This document shows, in pieces, positions 1 to 9,376 of a stretch of 64,000 nt of DNA. Origin of the DNA: Streptomyces sp. SAI-135 (GTDB taxonomy: Bacteria > Actinomycetota > Actinomycetes > Streptomycetales > Streptomycetaceae); NCBI RefSeq assembly GCF_029893805.1, contig NZ_JARXYP010000002.1, positions 2,542,001 through 2,606,000 on the forward strand, given 5' to 3'. The translations under genes and the position numbers were made by a program. Under the pieces are notes generated by a model that saw only the letters and a program-made list of their open reading frames with translations, was not told where the DNA came from and searched no databases. Position 1 is the stretch's first letter, and every line of letters begins with the position of its first letter.

Positions 1-321
1 CAGCAGGGTGAGGGCGAGAGCGAGATAACCGAGCGCCAGCTCGGCCCACAGCCGAGGGCCGGAGGGCTCCTCTGCCACGGCGTCCCGGTCGCGGCGGGTG
101 ACGCGGTGCCGTAGCTCTGCGGCGGCGTGGCGCAGGGGACCGAGGCGAGCCCTTGCACGCGCCCGGTGCAGGAAGGTCGCCAGGTCGAAGGGGATGCGGG
201 CGGTGCTTGCGGCGGCCGCGTGGGCCGAAACCGGGGGGCGTACGGACGGGGCCTGCTCGGCGTGCGCCTGTGCCTGCGCCCGTCCGGGGGCCGCCCGGCG
301 GTGAAGCATGCGTATACCCAT
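1..321 (-). CDS. Small Arg/Ala-rich hypothetical protein, 3' end beyond window
   Basis: The reading frame runs on the minus strand from ATG at 321 to the window edge (107 codons, no stop), so the C-terminus is missing. An AGGA-like ribosome site lies about 7 bases upstream. The visible protein starts MGIRMLHRR and has a basic, Ala/Arg-rich N-terminal half. It ends with a hydrophobic stretch (ELALGYLALALTLL), which could be the start of a membrane segment. I do not recognise a domain and assign no function. The unbroken frame with strong G/C third-position bias supports real coding. An in-frame ATG at 309 is an alternative start. Confidence 0.6.
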   Translation of the reverse strand, partial: MGIRMLHRRAAPGRAQAQAHAEQAPSVRPPVSAHAAAASTARIPFDLATFLHRARARARLGPLRHAAAELRHRVTRRDRDAVAEEPSGPRLWAELALGYLALALTLL

Positions 322-454
322 GACGGCATCCTGGCCGGGGCGCGGGGGGAGGGGGCGGTTGGGGGGTCCACGCGAGTGACGGGGCCTCCGGCGGTTGGGC
401 GGGGCGCCTAGGGGGTGCCGGGTTCGGTGGTGGGGCGGGTGCGGGTCCGTCGTT

Positions 455-795
455 GCTTGTCGCGCAGTTCCCCGCGCCCCTGGGTAGGCGCAGTCACCGG
501 CGCCACGACGGGCCGTTCGTCACCTCGTCCGCCGCGACGAACCGTTCGCCGAACCGCGCGCCCCCGTGAGCCGTCAGTCGCGTACGGCGGGAAGGGGACG
601 GGGTGGGGGGTGTCCGCCCGCAGCGGCCGGCGTCCGTTACAGGGCCCCTTCTTCGAGGGACCGAGCCGCCGGACCGAGGACGGATACCCCCCACCCCGGC
701 ACCGACCCCACCACCGGACCGTATGCGCTACACGAGCCCCCACCGAAGCCGTCACGGGCCGCCGCAGGCATCTCAGGGGCGCGGGGAACTGCGCA
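455..795. repeat. Nested inverted-repeat spacer between polA and the upstream-edge gene
   Basis: The 505 bases from 322 to 826 contain no convincing gene. Two oppositely oriented copies of a short repeat flank this stretch: 455-482 (forward) and 774-795 (reverse), sharing 21 bases with the core GCGCAGTTCCCCGCGCCCCT. Between them lies a second inverted pair, 600-616 and 681-697, matching at 16 of 17 positions. The forward 28-base copy recurs identically at 22056-22083. The arrangement looks like a paired palindromic intergenic element of the REP/MITE kind; it may also form the 3' structure of the polA transcript. Confidence 0.7.
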
Positions 796-826
796 CAACG
801 CCCGCCCCCACCGAACCCGCACACAC

Positions 827-3558
827 TCAGTGCGCCGCGGACTCCCAGTCCGTCCCGTCCCCCACCGAGACCCCCAGCGGCACCCTCAAGTGCACCGCGT
901 CCGACATCTCCCGCCGGACGATCTCCTCCGCCGCCGCCCGCTCCCCCGGCGCGACCTCCAGCACGATTTCGTCGTGGACCTGGAGCAGCATGCGGGACGC
1001 GAGACCGGCGTCGGCCAGCGCACCGTCCACCTTGAGCATCGCGATCTTGACGATGTCCGCCGCCGTCCCCTGGATCGGCGCGTTGAGCGCCATCCGCTCG
1101 GCCGCCTCACGCCGCTGACGGTTGTCGCTGTTGAGGTCGGGAAGGTAGCGCCGGCGCCCGAACAGCGTCGCCGTGTACCCCGTGGCCCGCGCCTCGTCGA
1201 CCGCCCGCCGCAGATAGTCCCGCACCCCGCCGAACCGCTCGAAGTACGCGTCCATCAACGCCCGCGCCTCCCCCGCCTCGATGTTCAGCTGCTGCGAGAG
1301 CCCGAACGCGGACAGCCCGTACGCCAGCCCGTACGACATCGCCTTGATCTTGCGCCGCATCTCCGCGTCGACCGCGTCGGGCTCGACCGCGAAGACCTGG
1401 GAGGCGGCCGTGGTGTGCAGGTCCTCTCCGGAGGTGAACGCCTCGATGAGCCCCGCGTCCTCGGAGAGGTGGGCCATCACCCGCAGCTCGATCTGGCTGT
1501 AGTCCGCGGTCATGAGGGACTCGAAGCCCTCCCCGACCACGAAACCGCGCCGGATCGCCCGCCCTTCGTCGGTGCGGACCGGGATGTTCTGGAGGTTCGG
1601 GTCCGTCGACGACAGACGGCCCGTCGCCGCGACCGTCTGGTTGAACGTCGTGTGGATACGGCCGTCCGCGGCGATCGTCTTGATCAGGCCCTCCACGGTC
1701 ACCCGCAGCTTGGCCTGCTCACGGTGCCGGAGCATGATCACCGGCAGTTCGTTGTCCGTCTGGGTCGCCAGCCACGCGAGCGCGTCGGCGTCCGTGGTGT
1801 AGCCGGTCTTCGTCTTCTTTGTCTTCGGCAGGCCCAGCTCGCCGAAGAGGACTTCCTGCAACTGCTTGGGCGAGCCGAGGTTGAACTCGTGGCCGGCCGC
1901 CGCGTGCGCCTCCTTGACGGCCTGCTGGACCGCGCCGGCGAACATCTGCTCCATGGCCTCCAGGTGGGCCCGGTCGGCCGCGCGATGCCGTGCCGCTCCA
2001 TGCGGGCCAGCAGGGCGGAGGTGGGCAGCTCCATGTCCCGCAGCAGATCCGCGGCCCCGACCTCCTCAAGGCGGCCCTCGAAGGCCAGCCCGAGATCGAG
2101 CACGGCCCGCGCCTGGACCATCAGCGACTCGGCCTCGGCCCCGTCGTCCGCGCCGAAGGCGAGCTGCCCGTCGGCCGCGGCGGCCGGCGCCAGCTCCCGG
2201 CCCAGGTACTCCAGCGACAGCGCGTCCAGGTCGAAGGAGCGGCGTCCCGGCTTGACGAGGTAGGCGGCCAGCGCGGTGTCCATGGTGACGCCGGCGACGC
2301 TCCAGCCGTGCTCGGCGAAGACCCGCATGGCGCCCTTGGCGTTGTGCAGCACCTTGGGGCGGTCGGCGTCGGCGAGATAGGCGACCCAGGCGCTCTCGTC
2401 GGCCTCGTCCAGCTCGGCCGGGTCGAACCAGGCGGCGGCCCCACCGGCCGCGGCGAGCGCGACCTCGGCGACCGAGCCGCTGCCCAGGCCCCAGGTGTCG
2501 ACCGTGGCGAGACCGAGGGGCTGCCCCACGCCGTGCTCGGCGAGCCAGCCGGCCAGCTCGCCGGTGCCGAGCACCGTGCCGTCGACCGCCACACCGGGCG
2601 CGGCAGCAGGGGCGCCCTCGGCCTCCTCGGCGCCCGGGTCGACGGCCAGCAGCCGCTCCCGCAGGGAGGGGTTCCTGATCTCCAGGGTGTCGAGGATCAT
2701 CGCCAGCGACTTGCGGTCGTACGGGGCCCGCTCCAGGTCGGCGACCGTCTTCGGGAGCTCCACCGTGCGCACCATCTCGGTGAGGCGGCGGTTGAGCTTG
2801 ACGGCCTCCAGGTGGTCGCGGAGGTTCTGCCCGGCCTTGCCCTTGACCTCCTCGACGCGCTCGACCAGCTCCGCGAACGAACCGAACTGGTTGATCCACT
2901 TCGCGGCGGTCTTCTCGCCGACGCCGGGGATGCCGGGGAGGTTGTCGGACGGGTCGCCGCGCAGGGCGGCGAAGTCGGGGTACTGGGCGGGCGTCAGGCC
3001 GTACTTCTCGAAGACCTTCTCCGGGGTGAACCGGGTCAGCTCGGAGACGCCCTTCGTCGGGTACAGCACGGTGGTGTGCTCGCTGACCAGCTGGAAGGAG
3101 TCGCGGTCCCCGGTGACGATCAGCACGTCGAAGCCCTCGGCCTCGGCCTGGGTGGCGAGCGTGGCGATGACGTCGTCGGCCTCGAAGCCGTCGACCGCGA
3201 AGCGCGAGACGTGCATCGCGTCCAGGAGCTCGCCGATCAGCTCGACCTGGCCCCTGAACTCGTCCGGGGTCTTGGAACGGTTGGCCTTGTACTCCGTGAA
3301 CTCCTCGGAGCGCCACGTCTTGCGGGACACGTCGAAGGCCACCGCGAAGTGGGTGGGGGCCTCGTCGCGCAGGGTGTTGGCCAGCATCGACGCGAAGCCG
3401 TAGATCGCGTTCGTCGGCTGGCCGGTCGCGGTGGTGAAGTTCTCCGCGGGCAGCGCGAAGAACGCGCGATAGGCCAGCGAGTGCCCGTCCATGAGCATCA
3501 GACGCGGGCGGCTGCCGCCGGGGCTGTTGTCGGTCTTCTTCGCTGCTGTCTCTGCCAC
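827..3558 (-). CDS. polA: DNA polymerase I, interrupted by an apparent frameshift
   Basis: Family A DNA polymerase for repair and gap filling. The first part reads from GTG at 3558 (MAETAAKKTD-type N-terminus; an upstream GTG at 3582 is also open) and carries the 5'-nuclease domain, with DGHSLAYRAFFALP, GFEADDVIATLA and a GIPGVGEKTA helix-hairpin-helix. The C-terminal part ends at 827 and carries the polymerase motifs: DPNLQNIPVRT, MTADYSQIELRVMAHLS, RRKIKAMSYGLAYGLS and LLQVHDEIVLE. The two parts are in different frames. The shift lies at about 1977-1984 in a GCGCG run: dropping one CG gives continuous GIAADRAHLEAMEQMF and about 909 residues, the normal Streptomyces length. Every motif on both sides is intact, so a sequencing or very recent indel is more likely than an old pseudogene. 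Confidence 0.9.
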
Positions 3559-3726
3559 GCCCCCGATCCTGCCACGCCCCACTGACAGTCAGACCCGCCC
3601 GCCGCCGACGGCACGCTGGGCGCAGGCTCTGCCGCCGCCACCCGTGGGCCCGGCAAACCGCGTTGTCACCGGTGCGTGCGAGGATCGGAGACGTACCTCA
3701 CAGGTGTGCGCGAAGGAGAGAGTCCG

Positions 3727-6006
3727 ATGGCCACGAAGCCGCCCAAGGGTGATCCGGTTCAGGACGCTCCCCAGGTCACCGAACCGAAGCACGCGGCGGC
3801 CGGCCTGCCCGCCATCGGGCACACGCTGCGGATCGCCCAGCAGCAGATGGGCGTCAAGCGCACCGCGCTGACCCTGCTGCGCGTCAATCAGAAGGACGGC
3901 TTCGACTGCCCCGGCTGCGCCTGGCCGGAGCCCGAGCACCGGCACTCGGCCGAGTTCTGCGAGAACGGCGCGAAGGCGGTCGCCGAGGAAGCCACCCTGC
4001 GCCGCGTCACCCCCGAGTTCTTCGCCGCGCACCCGGTCGCCGACCTCGCGAACAGGAGCGGCTACTGGCTCGGCCAGCAGGGCCGGCTCACCCACCCCAT
4101 GTACGTCCCCGAGGGCGGCACCCACTACGAACCGGTGACCTGGGAGCGCGCCTTCGACATCGTCGCCGAGGAGATCGCCGCCCTCGCCTCGCCCGACGAG
4201 GCCGTCTTCTACACCTCGGGACGCACCAGCAACGAGGCCGCGTTCCTCTATCAGCTCTTCGCCCGCGAGCTCGGCACGAACAACCTGCCGGACTGCTCCA
4301 ACATGTGCCACGAGTCGTCCGGTTCGGCGCTCAGCGAGACCATCGGCATCGGCAAGGGCAGCGTCCTGCTCGACGACCTCTACAAGGCCGACCTGATCAT
4401 CGTCGCGGGCCAGAACCCGGGAACCAACCACCCCCGCATGCTCACCGCGCTGGAGAAGGCCAAGGCGAACGGCGCGCGGATCATCAGCGTCAACCCGCTG
4501 CCCGAGGCGGGCCTGGAGCGCTTCAAGAACCCGCAGACACCGCAGGGCATGGTCAGGGGCGCCGCGCTCACCGACCTGTTCCTCCAGATCCGCATCGGCG
4601 GCGACCAGGCCCTGTTCCGTCTCCTCAACAAGCTGATCCTCCAGACGGAGGGCGCGGTCGACGAAGGGTTCGTGCGCGAACACACCCACGGATACGAGGA
4701 GTTCGCCGAGGCCGCCCGCGCCGCGGACTGGGACGAGACGCTCGCCGCGACGGGTCTCACGCGCGCGGAGATCGAGGAAGCCCTCTCCATGGTCCTCGCC
4801 TCCGAGCGGACCATCGTGTGCTGGGCCATGGGCCTCACCCAGCACAAGCACTCCGTGCCGACCATCCGTGAGGTCGTCAACTTCCTTCTCCTGCGCGGCA
4901 ACATCGGCCGCCCCGGCGCCGGCGTCTGCCCGGTCCGCGGCCACTCCAACGTCCAGGGCGACCGCACCATGGGCATCTTCGAGCGCCCCGCGCCCGCCTT
5001 CCTGGACGCCCTGGAGAAGGAGTTCGGCTTCGCCCCGCCGCGCGAGCACGGCTTCGACGTCGTGCGCGCCATCCGCGCCCTGCGCGACGGCGAGGCCAAG
5101 GTCTTCTTCGCCATGGGCGGCAACTTCGTCTCCGCCTCCCCCGACACCGACGTCACCGAGGCCGCCATGCGCCGCGCCCGGCTGACCGTCCACGTGTCGA
5201 CCAAGCTCAACCGCTCGCACGCGGTCACCGGCGCGCGTGCCCTGATCCTGCCGACCCTCGGCCGCACCGAGCGCGATCTCCAGGGCAGCGGCGAGCAGTT
5301 CGTCACGGTCGAGGACTCCATGGGCATGGTGCACGCCTCCCGCGGCCGCCTGGAGCCCGCGAGCGGACAGCTGCTGTCCGAACCGGCCATCGTGTGCCGC
5401 CTGGCCCGCCGGGTCCTGGGCGAGAACAGCAGGACACCGTGGGAGGAGTTCGAGAAGGACTACGCCACCGTCCGCGACCGCATCGCCCGTGTGATCCCCG
5501 GTTTCGAGGACTTCAACGCGCGCGTGGCCCGCCCCGGCGGCTTCACCCTGCCGCACGCCCCGCGCGACGAGCGCCGCTTCCCCACCGCCACCGGCAAGGC
5601 CAACTTCACCGCCGCGCCCGTCGAGTACCCCGAGCTGCCCGAGGGCCGGCTGCTGCTGCAGACGCTGCGCTCGCACGACCAGTACAACACCACGATCTAC
5701 GGCCTGGACGACCGCTACCGCGGCATCAGGAACGGCCGCCGGGTCGTCCTGGTCAACCCCGAGGACGCCGACCGGCTCGGCCTCGCCGACGGGTCGTACG
5801 TCGACCTCGTCAGCGAGTGGAAGGACGGCGTGGAGCGGCGGGCGCCCGGGTTCCGGGTCGTGCACTACCCGACCGCCCGGGGCTGCGCGGCCGCGTACTA
5901 CCCCGAGACCAACGTCCTGGTGCCGCTGGACGCCACCGCCGACACCAGCAACACCCCGGCCAGCAAGTCCGTCGTCGTACGTCTGGAACAATCGGCGACC
6001 GACTGA
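3727..6006 (+). CDS. FdhF/YdeP-family molybdopterin oxidoreductase
   Basis: A 759-residue protein of the bis-MGD oxidoreductase superfamily, formate-dehydrogenase-H-like YdeP branch. The ATG at 3727 follows a GAAGGAGAG ribosome site. Visible marks are an early CPGCAWPEPEHRHSAEFCENG block typical of YdeP proteins, FYTSGRTSNEAAFLYQLFAR, PDCSNMCHESSG, the molybdopterin-binding run VAGQNPGTNHPRM and a C-terminal dinucleotide-binding part (RSHDQYNTTIYGLDDRYRG). In Enterobacteria YdeP is linked to acid resistance; the electron donor and substrate are unknown here. It is divergent from polA and is followed after 54 bases by a thioesterase gene, possibly co-transcribed. Confidence 0.88.
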   Translation: MATKPPKGDPVQDAPQVTEPKHAAAGLPAIGHTLRIAQQQMGVKRTALTLLRVNQKDGFDCPGCAWPEPEHRHSAEFCENGAKAVAEEATLRRVTPEFFAAHPVADLANRSGYWLGQQGRLTHPMYVPEGGTHYEPVTWERAFDIVAEEIAALASPDEAVFYTSGRTSNEAAFLYQLFARELGTNNLPDCSNMCHESSGSALSETIGIGKGSVLLDDLYKADLIIVAGQNPGTNHPRMLTALEKAKANGARIISVNPLPEAGLERFKNPQTPQGMVRGAALTDLFLQIRIGGDQALFRLLNKLILQTEGAVDEGFVREHTHGYEEFAEAARAADWDETLAATGLTRAEIEEALSMVLASERTIVCWAMGLTQHKHSVPTIREVVNFLLLRGNIGRPGAGVCPVRGHSNVQGDRTMGIFERPAPAFLDALEKEFGFAPPREHGFDVVRAIRALRDGEAKVFFAMGGNFVSASPDTDVTEAAMRRARLTVHVSTKLNRSHAVTGARALILPTLGRTERDLQGSGEQFVTVEDSMGMVHASRGRLEPASGQLLSEPAIVCRLARRVLGENSRTPWEEFEKDYATVRDRIARVIPGFEDFNARVARPGGFTLPHAPRDERRFPTATGKANFTAAPVEYPELPEGRLLLQTLRSHDQYNTTIYGLDDRYRGIRNGRRVVLVNPEDADRLGLADGSYVDLVSEWKDGVERRAPGFRVVHYPTARGCAAAYYPETNVLVPLDATADTSNTPASKSVVVRLEQSATD

Positions 6007-6060
6007 GCGTTTGCTCAGCACAGGCAGTCGTAGCGACCCGGACGAACGGAGCCCGGCCCC

Positions 6061-6522
6061 ATGGGTGAGCAGCAGCACGTCACGTTCCCGCAGGAGGTCA
6101 TCGACGAGTACGCGGCGCTCGGCGTCGACCTCGCCGCCATGTTCTCGGCGGGACACCTCGGCACCCGCATGGGCGTGCAGATCGTCGAGGCCTCCGCGGA
6201 GCGCGTCGTGGGCACCATGCCCGTCGAGGGCAACACGCAGCCGTACGGGCTGCTGCACGGAGGCGCCTCCGCCGTCCTCGCCGAGACCCTCGGGTCGGTC
6301 GGCTCCATGCTGCACGCCGGCAGCTCCAAGATCGCGGTCGGAGTGGACCTGAACTGCACCCACCACCGCGGGGTGCGCTCGGGGCTGGTGACCGGAGTGG
6401 CCACACCGGTGCACCGGGGGCGGTCCACCGCGACGTACGAGATCGTGATCAGCGACGAGGAGGACCGCCGCGTCTGCACCGCCCGGCTGACCTGCCTCCT
6501 GCGCGACGCCCCCGGCCGCTAG
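6061..6522 (+). CDS. PaaI-like hotdog-fold thioesterase
   Basis: 153 residues, the usual length of single-domain PaaI/YdiI-type acyl-CoA thioesterases, which hydrolyse aromatic or medium-chain acyl-CoA in the cytoplasm. The active-site segment QPYGLLHGGASAVLAETLGS contains the HGG turn and the downstream acidic residue. The start is ATG at 6061. It follows the YdeP-type gene by 54 bases and ends just before a perfect hairpin at 6538-6563. Substrate is not predictable from sequence. Confidence 0.87.
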   Translation: MGEQQHVTFPQEVIDEYAALGVDLAAMFSAGHLGTRMGVQIVEASAERVVGTMPVEGNTQPYGLLHGGASAVLAETLGSVGSMLHAGSSKIAVGVDLNCTHHRGVRSGLVTGVATPVHRGRSTATYEIVISDEEDRRVCTARLTCLLRDAPGR

Positions 6523-6537
6523 GGCCTCCGGCGGACC

Positions 6538-6563
6538 GGGCCGGCACCACGGGGTGCCGGCCC
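6538..6563 (+). terminator. Hairpin terminator after thioesterase gene
   Basis: Perfect 11-bp stem GGGCCGGCACC / GGTGCCGGCCC with a 4-base loop, 16 bases after the thioesterase stop. There is no T-run, as is common in streptomycete terminators. Confidence 0.75.
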
Positions 6564-6635
6564 CACTGCCCCGCGACACCGACCACCGGCCCTCCCACCT
6601 GCCCGGACACGCCCACGCGCGCCACCACGTCCGCA

Positions 6636-6911
6636 GCAAGCCGACCGGCACCCCTTGCCGGCAGCGCGCAGCCCCCACCGACCCCCAGCACCGGGACCGA
6701 CCGCTACTCCTCTCGCGCGCCCCGACAAACCGGCCGGCAACCCACGCCAACATCACGCAGACCCCACCGACCCCCGCACCCAGACCGCCTACCACCCCTC
6801 CCGCACGCCCCAAGGCCCCCACGCCCCCCCACCACGCACACCACCCGCCCACAACAACCCGACCGGCAACCCACGCCAGCACGGCGCAGACCAGCCCACC
6901 GCCCCGCGGCG
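6636..6911. repeat. Three degenerate direct repeats in a 585-bp gene-free spacer
   Basis: From 6523 to 7107 I see no convincing gene. The spacer is C-rich on the plus strand and contains three imperfect copies of a unit of about 55 bp, starting near 6636, 6726 and 6855. The shared core is CCGACCGGCAACCCACGCCA followed by GCGCAGACCCCACCGACC. The copies fall in different reading frames on either strand, which argues against a coding origin. Confidence 0.6.
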
Positions 6912-7107
6912 CCGGTGCCGGCTGCCGGACCCCGCGGGACGGCACGAGCTCGCGCAGCAGGCGCCCGCGCCACGACCTCGTCCGCCGTGCGGCTCAAGCC
7001 GTCGGCCCTCGCCCGACACAGCCGGGAAGCCGGACGGAGAATCCGCCGTACCAGCCCCGGGCGCGCACCGGCTGGGCACGGGCCCCCGACTCCCCTACCG
7101 TTCTCCC

Positions 7108-7794
7108 ATGACCGGTATCGGCCCCGTCGAGCCCGTCGACTCGCCCGATTCCGGGGAGAGTTACGACGTCATCGGCACCGACGGACCCCGGCTGACGGAC
7201 CGTTGGGGCGCATGGTGGTGTCGTATGCCACCGCGCGCCCGCCGGATCACCCTGGCCACCACCGCGATCACCCTGCTCGCGGCCGCGGTCCTCGTCCCCC
7301 GCGCCCTCTCCGCACACCCGCCCCCCGCACCGCACGACACCCCCGTCCCCTGGCCCGCCAACGTCACCGCCTGGCGGTACCTCGGGCCCGCCGGCCTCCC
7401 CGCACCCCCCGGCTCCCACCCCACCAGCGGCCGGTTCCGCTTCGCCGTCGACGTCCACGGCGGACCCCCCGTCACCCTCCGGGTCACCGGCGCCGCCTTC
7501 ACCGGCCTCACCGCCCGCGCCCTGCCCGAGGCCTTCACCGTGCACCCCGGCACCACCCGCCGCATCACCGTGGAGATATCGGTTTCCGACTGTTCGGGCC
7601 TGCCACTGAATGCCGACCTACCTTTTCTCGACGTAACGCTCCGTAACGCGCGCGCAATACAGCATCACAGCTTCATCTTCGGCCGGGCGTACTCCCGCGA
7701 CCTTTTCCGGCTTCTCCGGGGCGCCTGCGCCGCGACACCGCCGCCACAGCCCGCACGGCCAACCGGAAGTGCAGGTTCTCAAAATGCGGACTGA
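7108..7794 (+). CDS. Membrane-anchored protein of unknown function
   Basis: 228 residues from ATG at 7108. A soluble N-terminal segment of about 45 residues ends in a basic patch (PPRARR). One membrane segment follows (roughly residues 47-68, ITLATTAITLLAAAVLVPRA), then a Pro-rich linker and an extracellular beta-rich domain. Two cysteines (SDCSGL and RGACAA) could form a disulphide. The last third has noticeably lower G+C than its neighbours, including TTTTCTCG-type codons. I do not recognise a named family. It stands alone upstream of the liv operon and is separated from it by about 210 bases. Confidence 0.65.
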   Translation: MTGIGPVEPVDSPDSGESYDVIGTDGPRLTDRWGAWWCRMPPRARRITLATTAITLLAAAVLVPRALSAHPPPAPHDTPVPWPANVTAWRYLGPAGLPAPPGSHPTSGRFRFAVDVHGGPPVTLRVTGAAFTGLTARALPEAFTVHPGTTRRITVEISVSDCSGLPLNADLPFLDVTLRNARAIQHHSFIFGRAYSRDLFRLLRGACAATPPPQPARPTGSAGSQNAD

Positions 7795-8008
7795 GGGAGT
7801 AATCCACCAAACCGGCTGAGAGCCCCCTCCACGGAAGCCCCGCATCCATCACGTCATAACAAGAAAGTCACAAGCCAGTGCACAGCGATGCCGCTGCCCG
7901 CAAACCGGGCTTAGAGTCACGGCCAGTCACCGCTCCATCGGGAGTTCGGTAAAGCGCGGGCACCAGCCGCACCCACGAGGGCGCGCGTGCCTGCGGAAAG
8001 GACTGATT

Positions 8009-9247
8009 GTGCGACGTTCCATGGTGATCCTGACCTCCGTCATGGCGACGGGGGCTCTCACACTCACCGCCTGCGGCTCCCGAGACGACAAGGGCGGCGA
8101 CAGCGACAACGGGGGTGGCACCACCCTCACCATCGGCGTGGACGCCCCGCTGTCCGGAGAGAACTCCACCACCGGTCTCGGAATCCAGTACGGCGCCCAG
8201 ATCGCCGTCGACGACGCCAACAAGAACAAGCTCGTCCCCGGCGTCACCTTCAAACTGAAGGCCTTCGACGACAAGGCGCAGCCCGCCACCGGCCAGTCCA
8301 ACGCCACCACCATCACCGGTGACAAGACCGCCGTCGGCGCCGTCGGCCCCCTGAACTCCGGCGTCGCCCAGTCGATGCAGCAGGTGTTCGCCTCGGCCAA
8401 CATGGTCCAGATCTCCCCCTCGAACACCAACCCCGAGCTGACCCAGGGCAAGAACTGGCAGACGGACAAGAAGCGGCCGTACAAGACGTACTTCCGCACC
8501 GCCACCACCGACGAGCTCCAGGGCAGCTTCGCCGCCGACTACGCGTTCAACGGCCTCAAGAAGAAGAAGGTCTTCGTCGTCGACGACAAGCAGACCTACG
8601 GCGCCGGCCTCGCGAAGATCTTCACCGAGCAGTTCAAGAAGCTCGGCGGCACCGTGGTCGGCTCCGACCACATCAACACCGGCGACAAGGACTTCGGCTC
8701 CCTCGTCACCAAGATCAAGAACGCCAAGGCGGACCTGCTCTACTACGGTGGCCAGTACGACGAGTCCTCCCTGATCACCAAGCAGATGAAGGACGGCGGA
8801 GTCAAGATCCCGCTGTTCGGCGGCGACGGCATGTTCGCCTCCACCTACATCGAGACCGCGGGCGCGGCCTCCGAGGGCGACCTCGCCACCGCCGTCGGCG
8901 TCCCCGCCGACACCCTGCCCGCCGCCAAGACGTTCATCGAGACGTACAAGTCCAAGGGCTACAAGGGCGACTACGGCGCCTACGGCGCGTACTCCTACGA
9001 CGCCACCACCGCCATCATCAAGGCCGTGAAGGCCGCCGTCGACGCCAACGACGGCAAGGTCCCCAGCGACATCAACGCCCTGCGCTCCTCCGTCGTCGAC
9101 GGCGTCCAGAAGTCCGACTTCGAGGGCATCTCCGGCAAGGTCGCCTTCGACCAGTACGGCGACACCACCAACAAGCAGCTGACCGTCTACCAGGTCACCA
9201 AGGGTGCGTGGAAGGCTGTGAAGACCGGCACCGCCGACCTCGGCTAG
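8009..9247 (+). CDS. livK: Branched-chain amino acid ABC transporter, substrate-binding lipoprotein
   Basis: 412 residues from GTG at 8009. The signal peptide ends in the lipobox L-T-A-C (Cys22), so the mature protein should be lipid-anchored outside the membrane after Lgt processing. The rest is a type I periplasmic-binding fold of the Leu/Ile/Val family: TIGVDAPLSGENS, VGAVGPLNSGVAQSMQ, QISPSNTNPELT and YGGQYDESSL. First gene of the liv operon; a strong hairpin (9277-9311) separates it from the permease genes, consistent with excess synthesis of the binding protein. Confidence 0.95.
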   Translation: MRRSMVILTSVMATGALTLTACGSRDDKGGDSDNGGGTTLTIGVDAPLSGENSTTGLGIQYGAQIAVDDANKNKLVPGVTFKLKAFDDKAQPATGQSNATTITGDKTAVGAVGPLNSGVAQSMQQVFASANMVQISPSNTNPELTQGKNWQTDKKRPYKTYFRTATTDELQGSFAADYAFNGLKKKKVFVVDDKQTYGAGLAKIFTEQFKKLGGTVVGSDHINTGDKDFGSLVTKIKNAKADLLYYGGQYDESSLITKQMKDGGVKIPLFGGDGMFASTYIETAGAASEGDLATAVGVPADTLPAAKTFIETYKSKGYKGDYGAYGAYSYDATTAIIKAVKAAVDANDGKVPSDINALRSSVVDGVQKSDFEGISGKVAFDQYGDTTNKQLTVYQVTKGAWKAVKTGTADLG

Positions 9248-9276
9248 TCAGGCCCCAGCAGCAACAGCACCACCAC

Positions 9277-9311
9277 GGGCCGCGCGGGAGGGGACCCCGA
9301 CCGCGCGGCCC
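9277..9311 (+). terminator. Intra-operon hairpin between livK and livH
   Basis: An 11-bp perfect stem GGGCCGCGCGG / CCGCGCGGCCC, with an inner GGG/CCC extension, starts 30 bases after the livK stop and ends 65 bases before livH. It probably acts as a partial terminator or 3' stabiliser of a monocistronic livK mRNA. No T-run follows. Confidence 0.6.
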
Positions 9312-9376
9312 TTGCCACACCCCACCCCAGCACGCGATATGTGCACACGACCACCAGCGACAATGGAGGCCACGCG

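Noticed and set aside
3589..6945. Open frame of 1118 codons on the minus strand over the YdeP and thioesterase genes
   Set aside because: Shadow of two well-supported plus-strand genes; composition is Gly/Arg/Val-rich without motifs.
7795..8008. Riboswitch or GlnR site upstream of livK
   Set aside because: The 214 bases contain a small hairpin (GCCCG-CAAA-CCGGGC) and a few GTCAC words but no arrangement matching a known riboswitch or the GlnR pattern.
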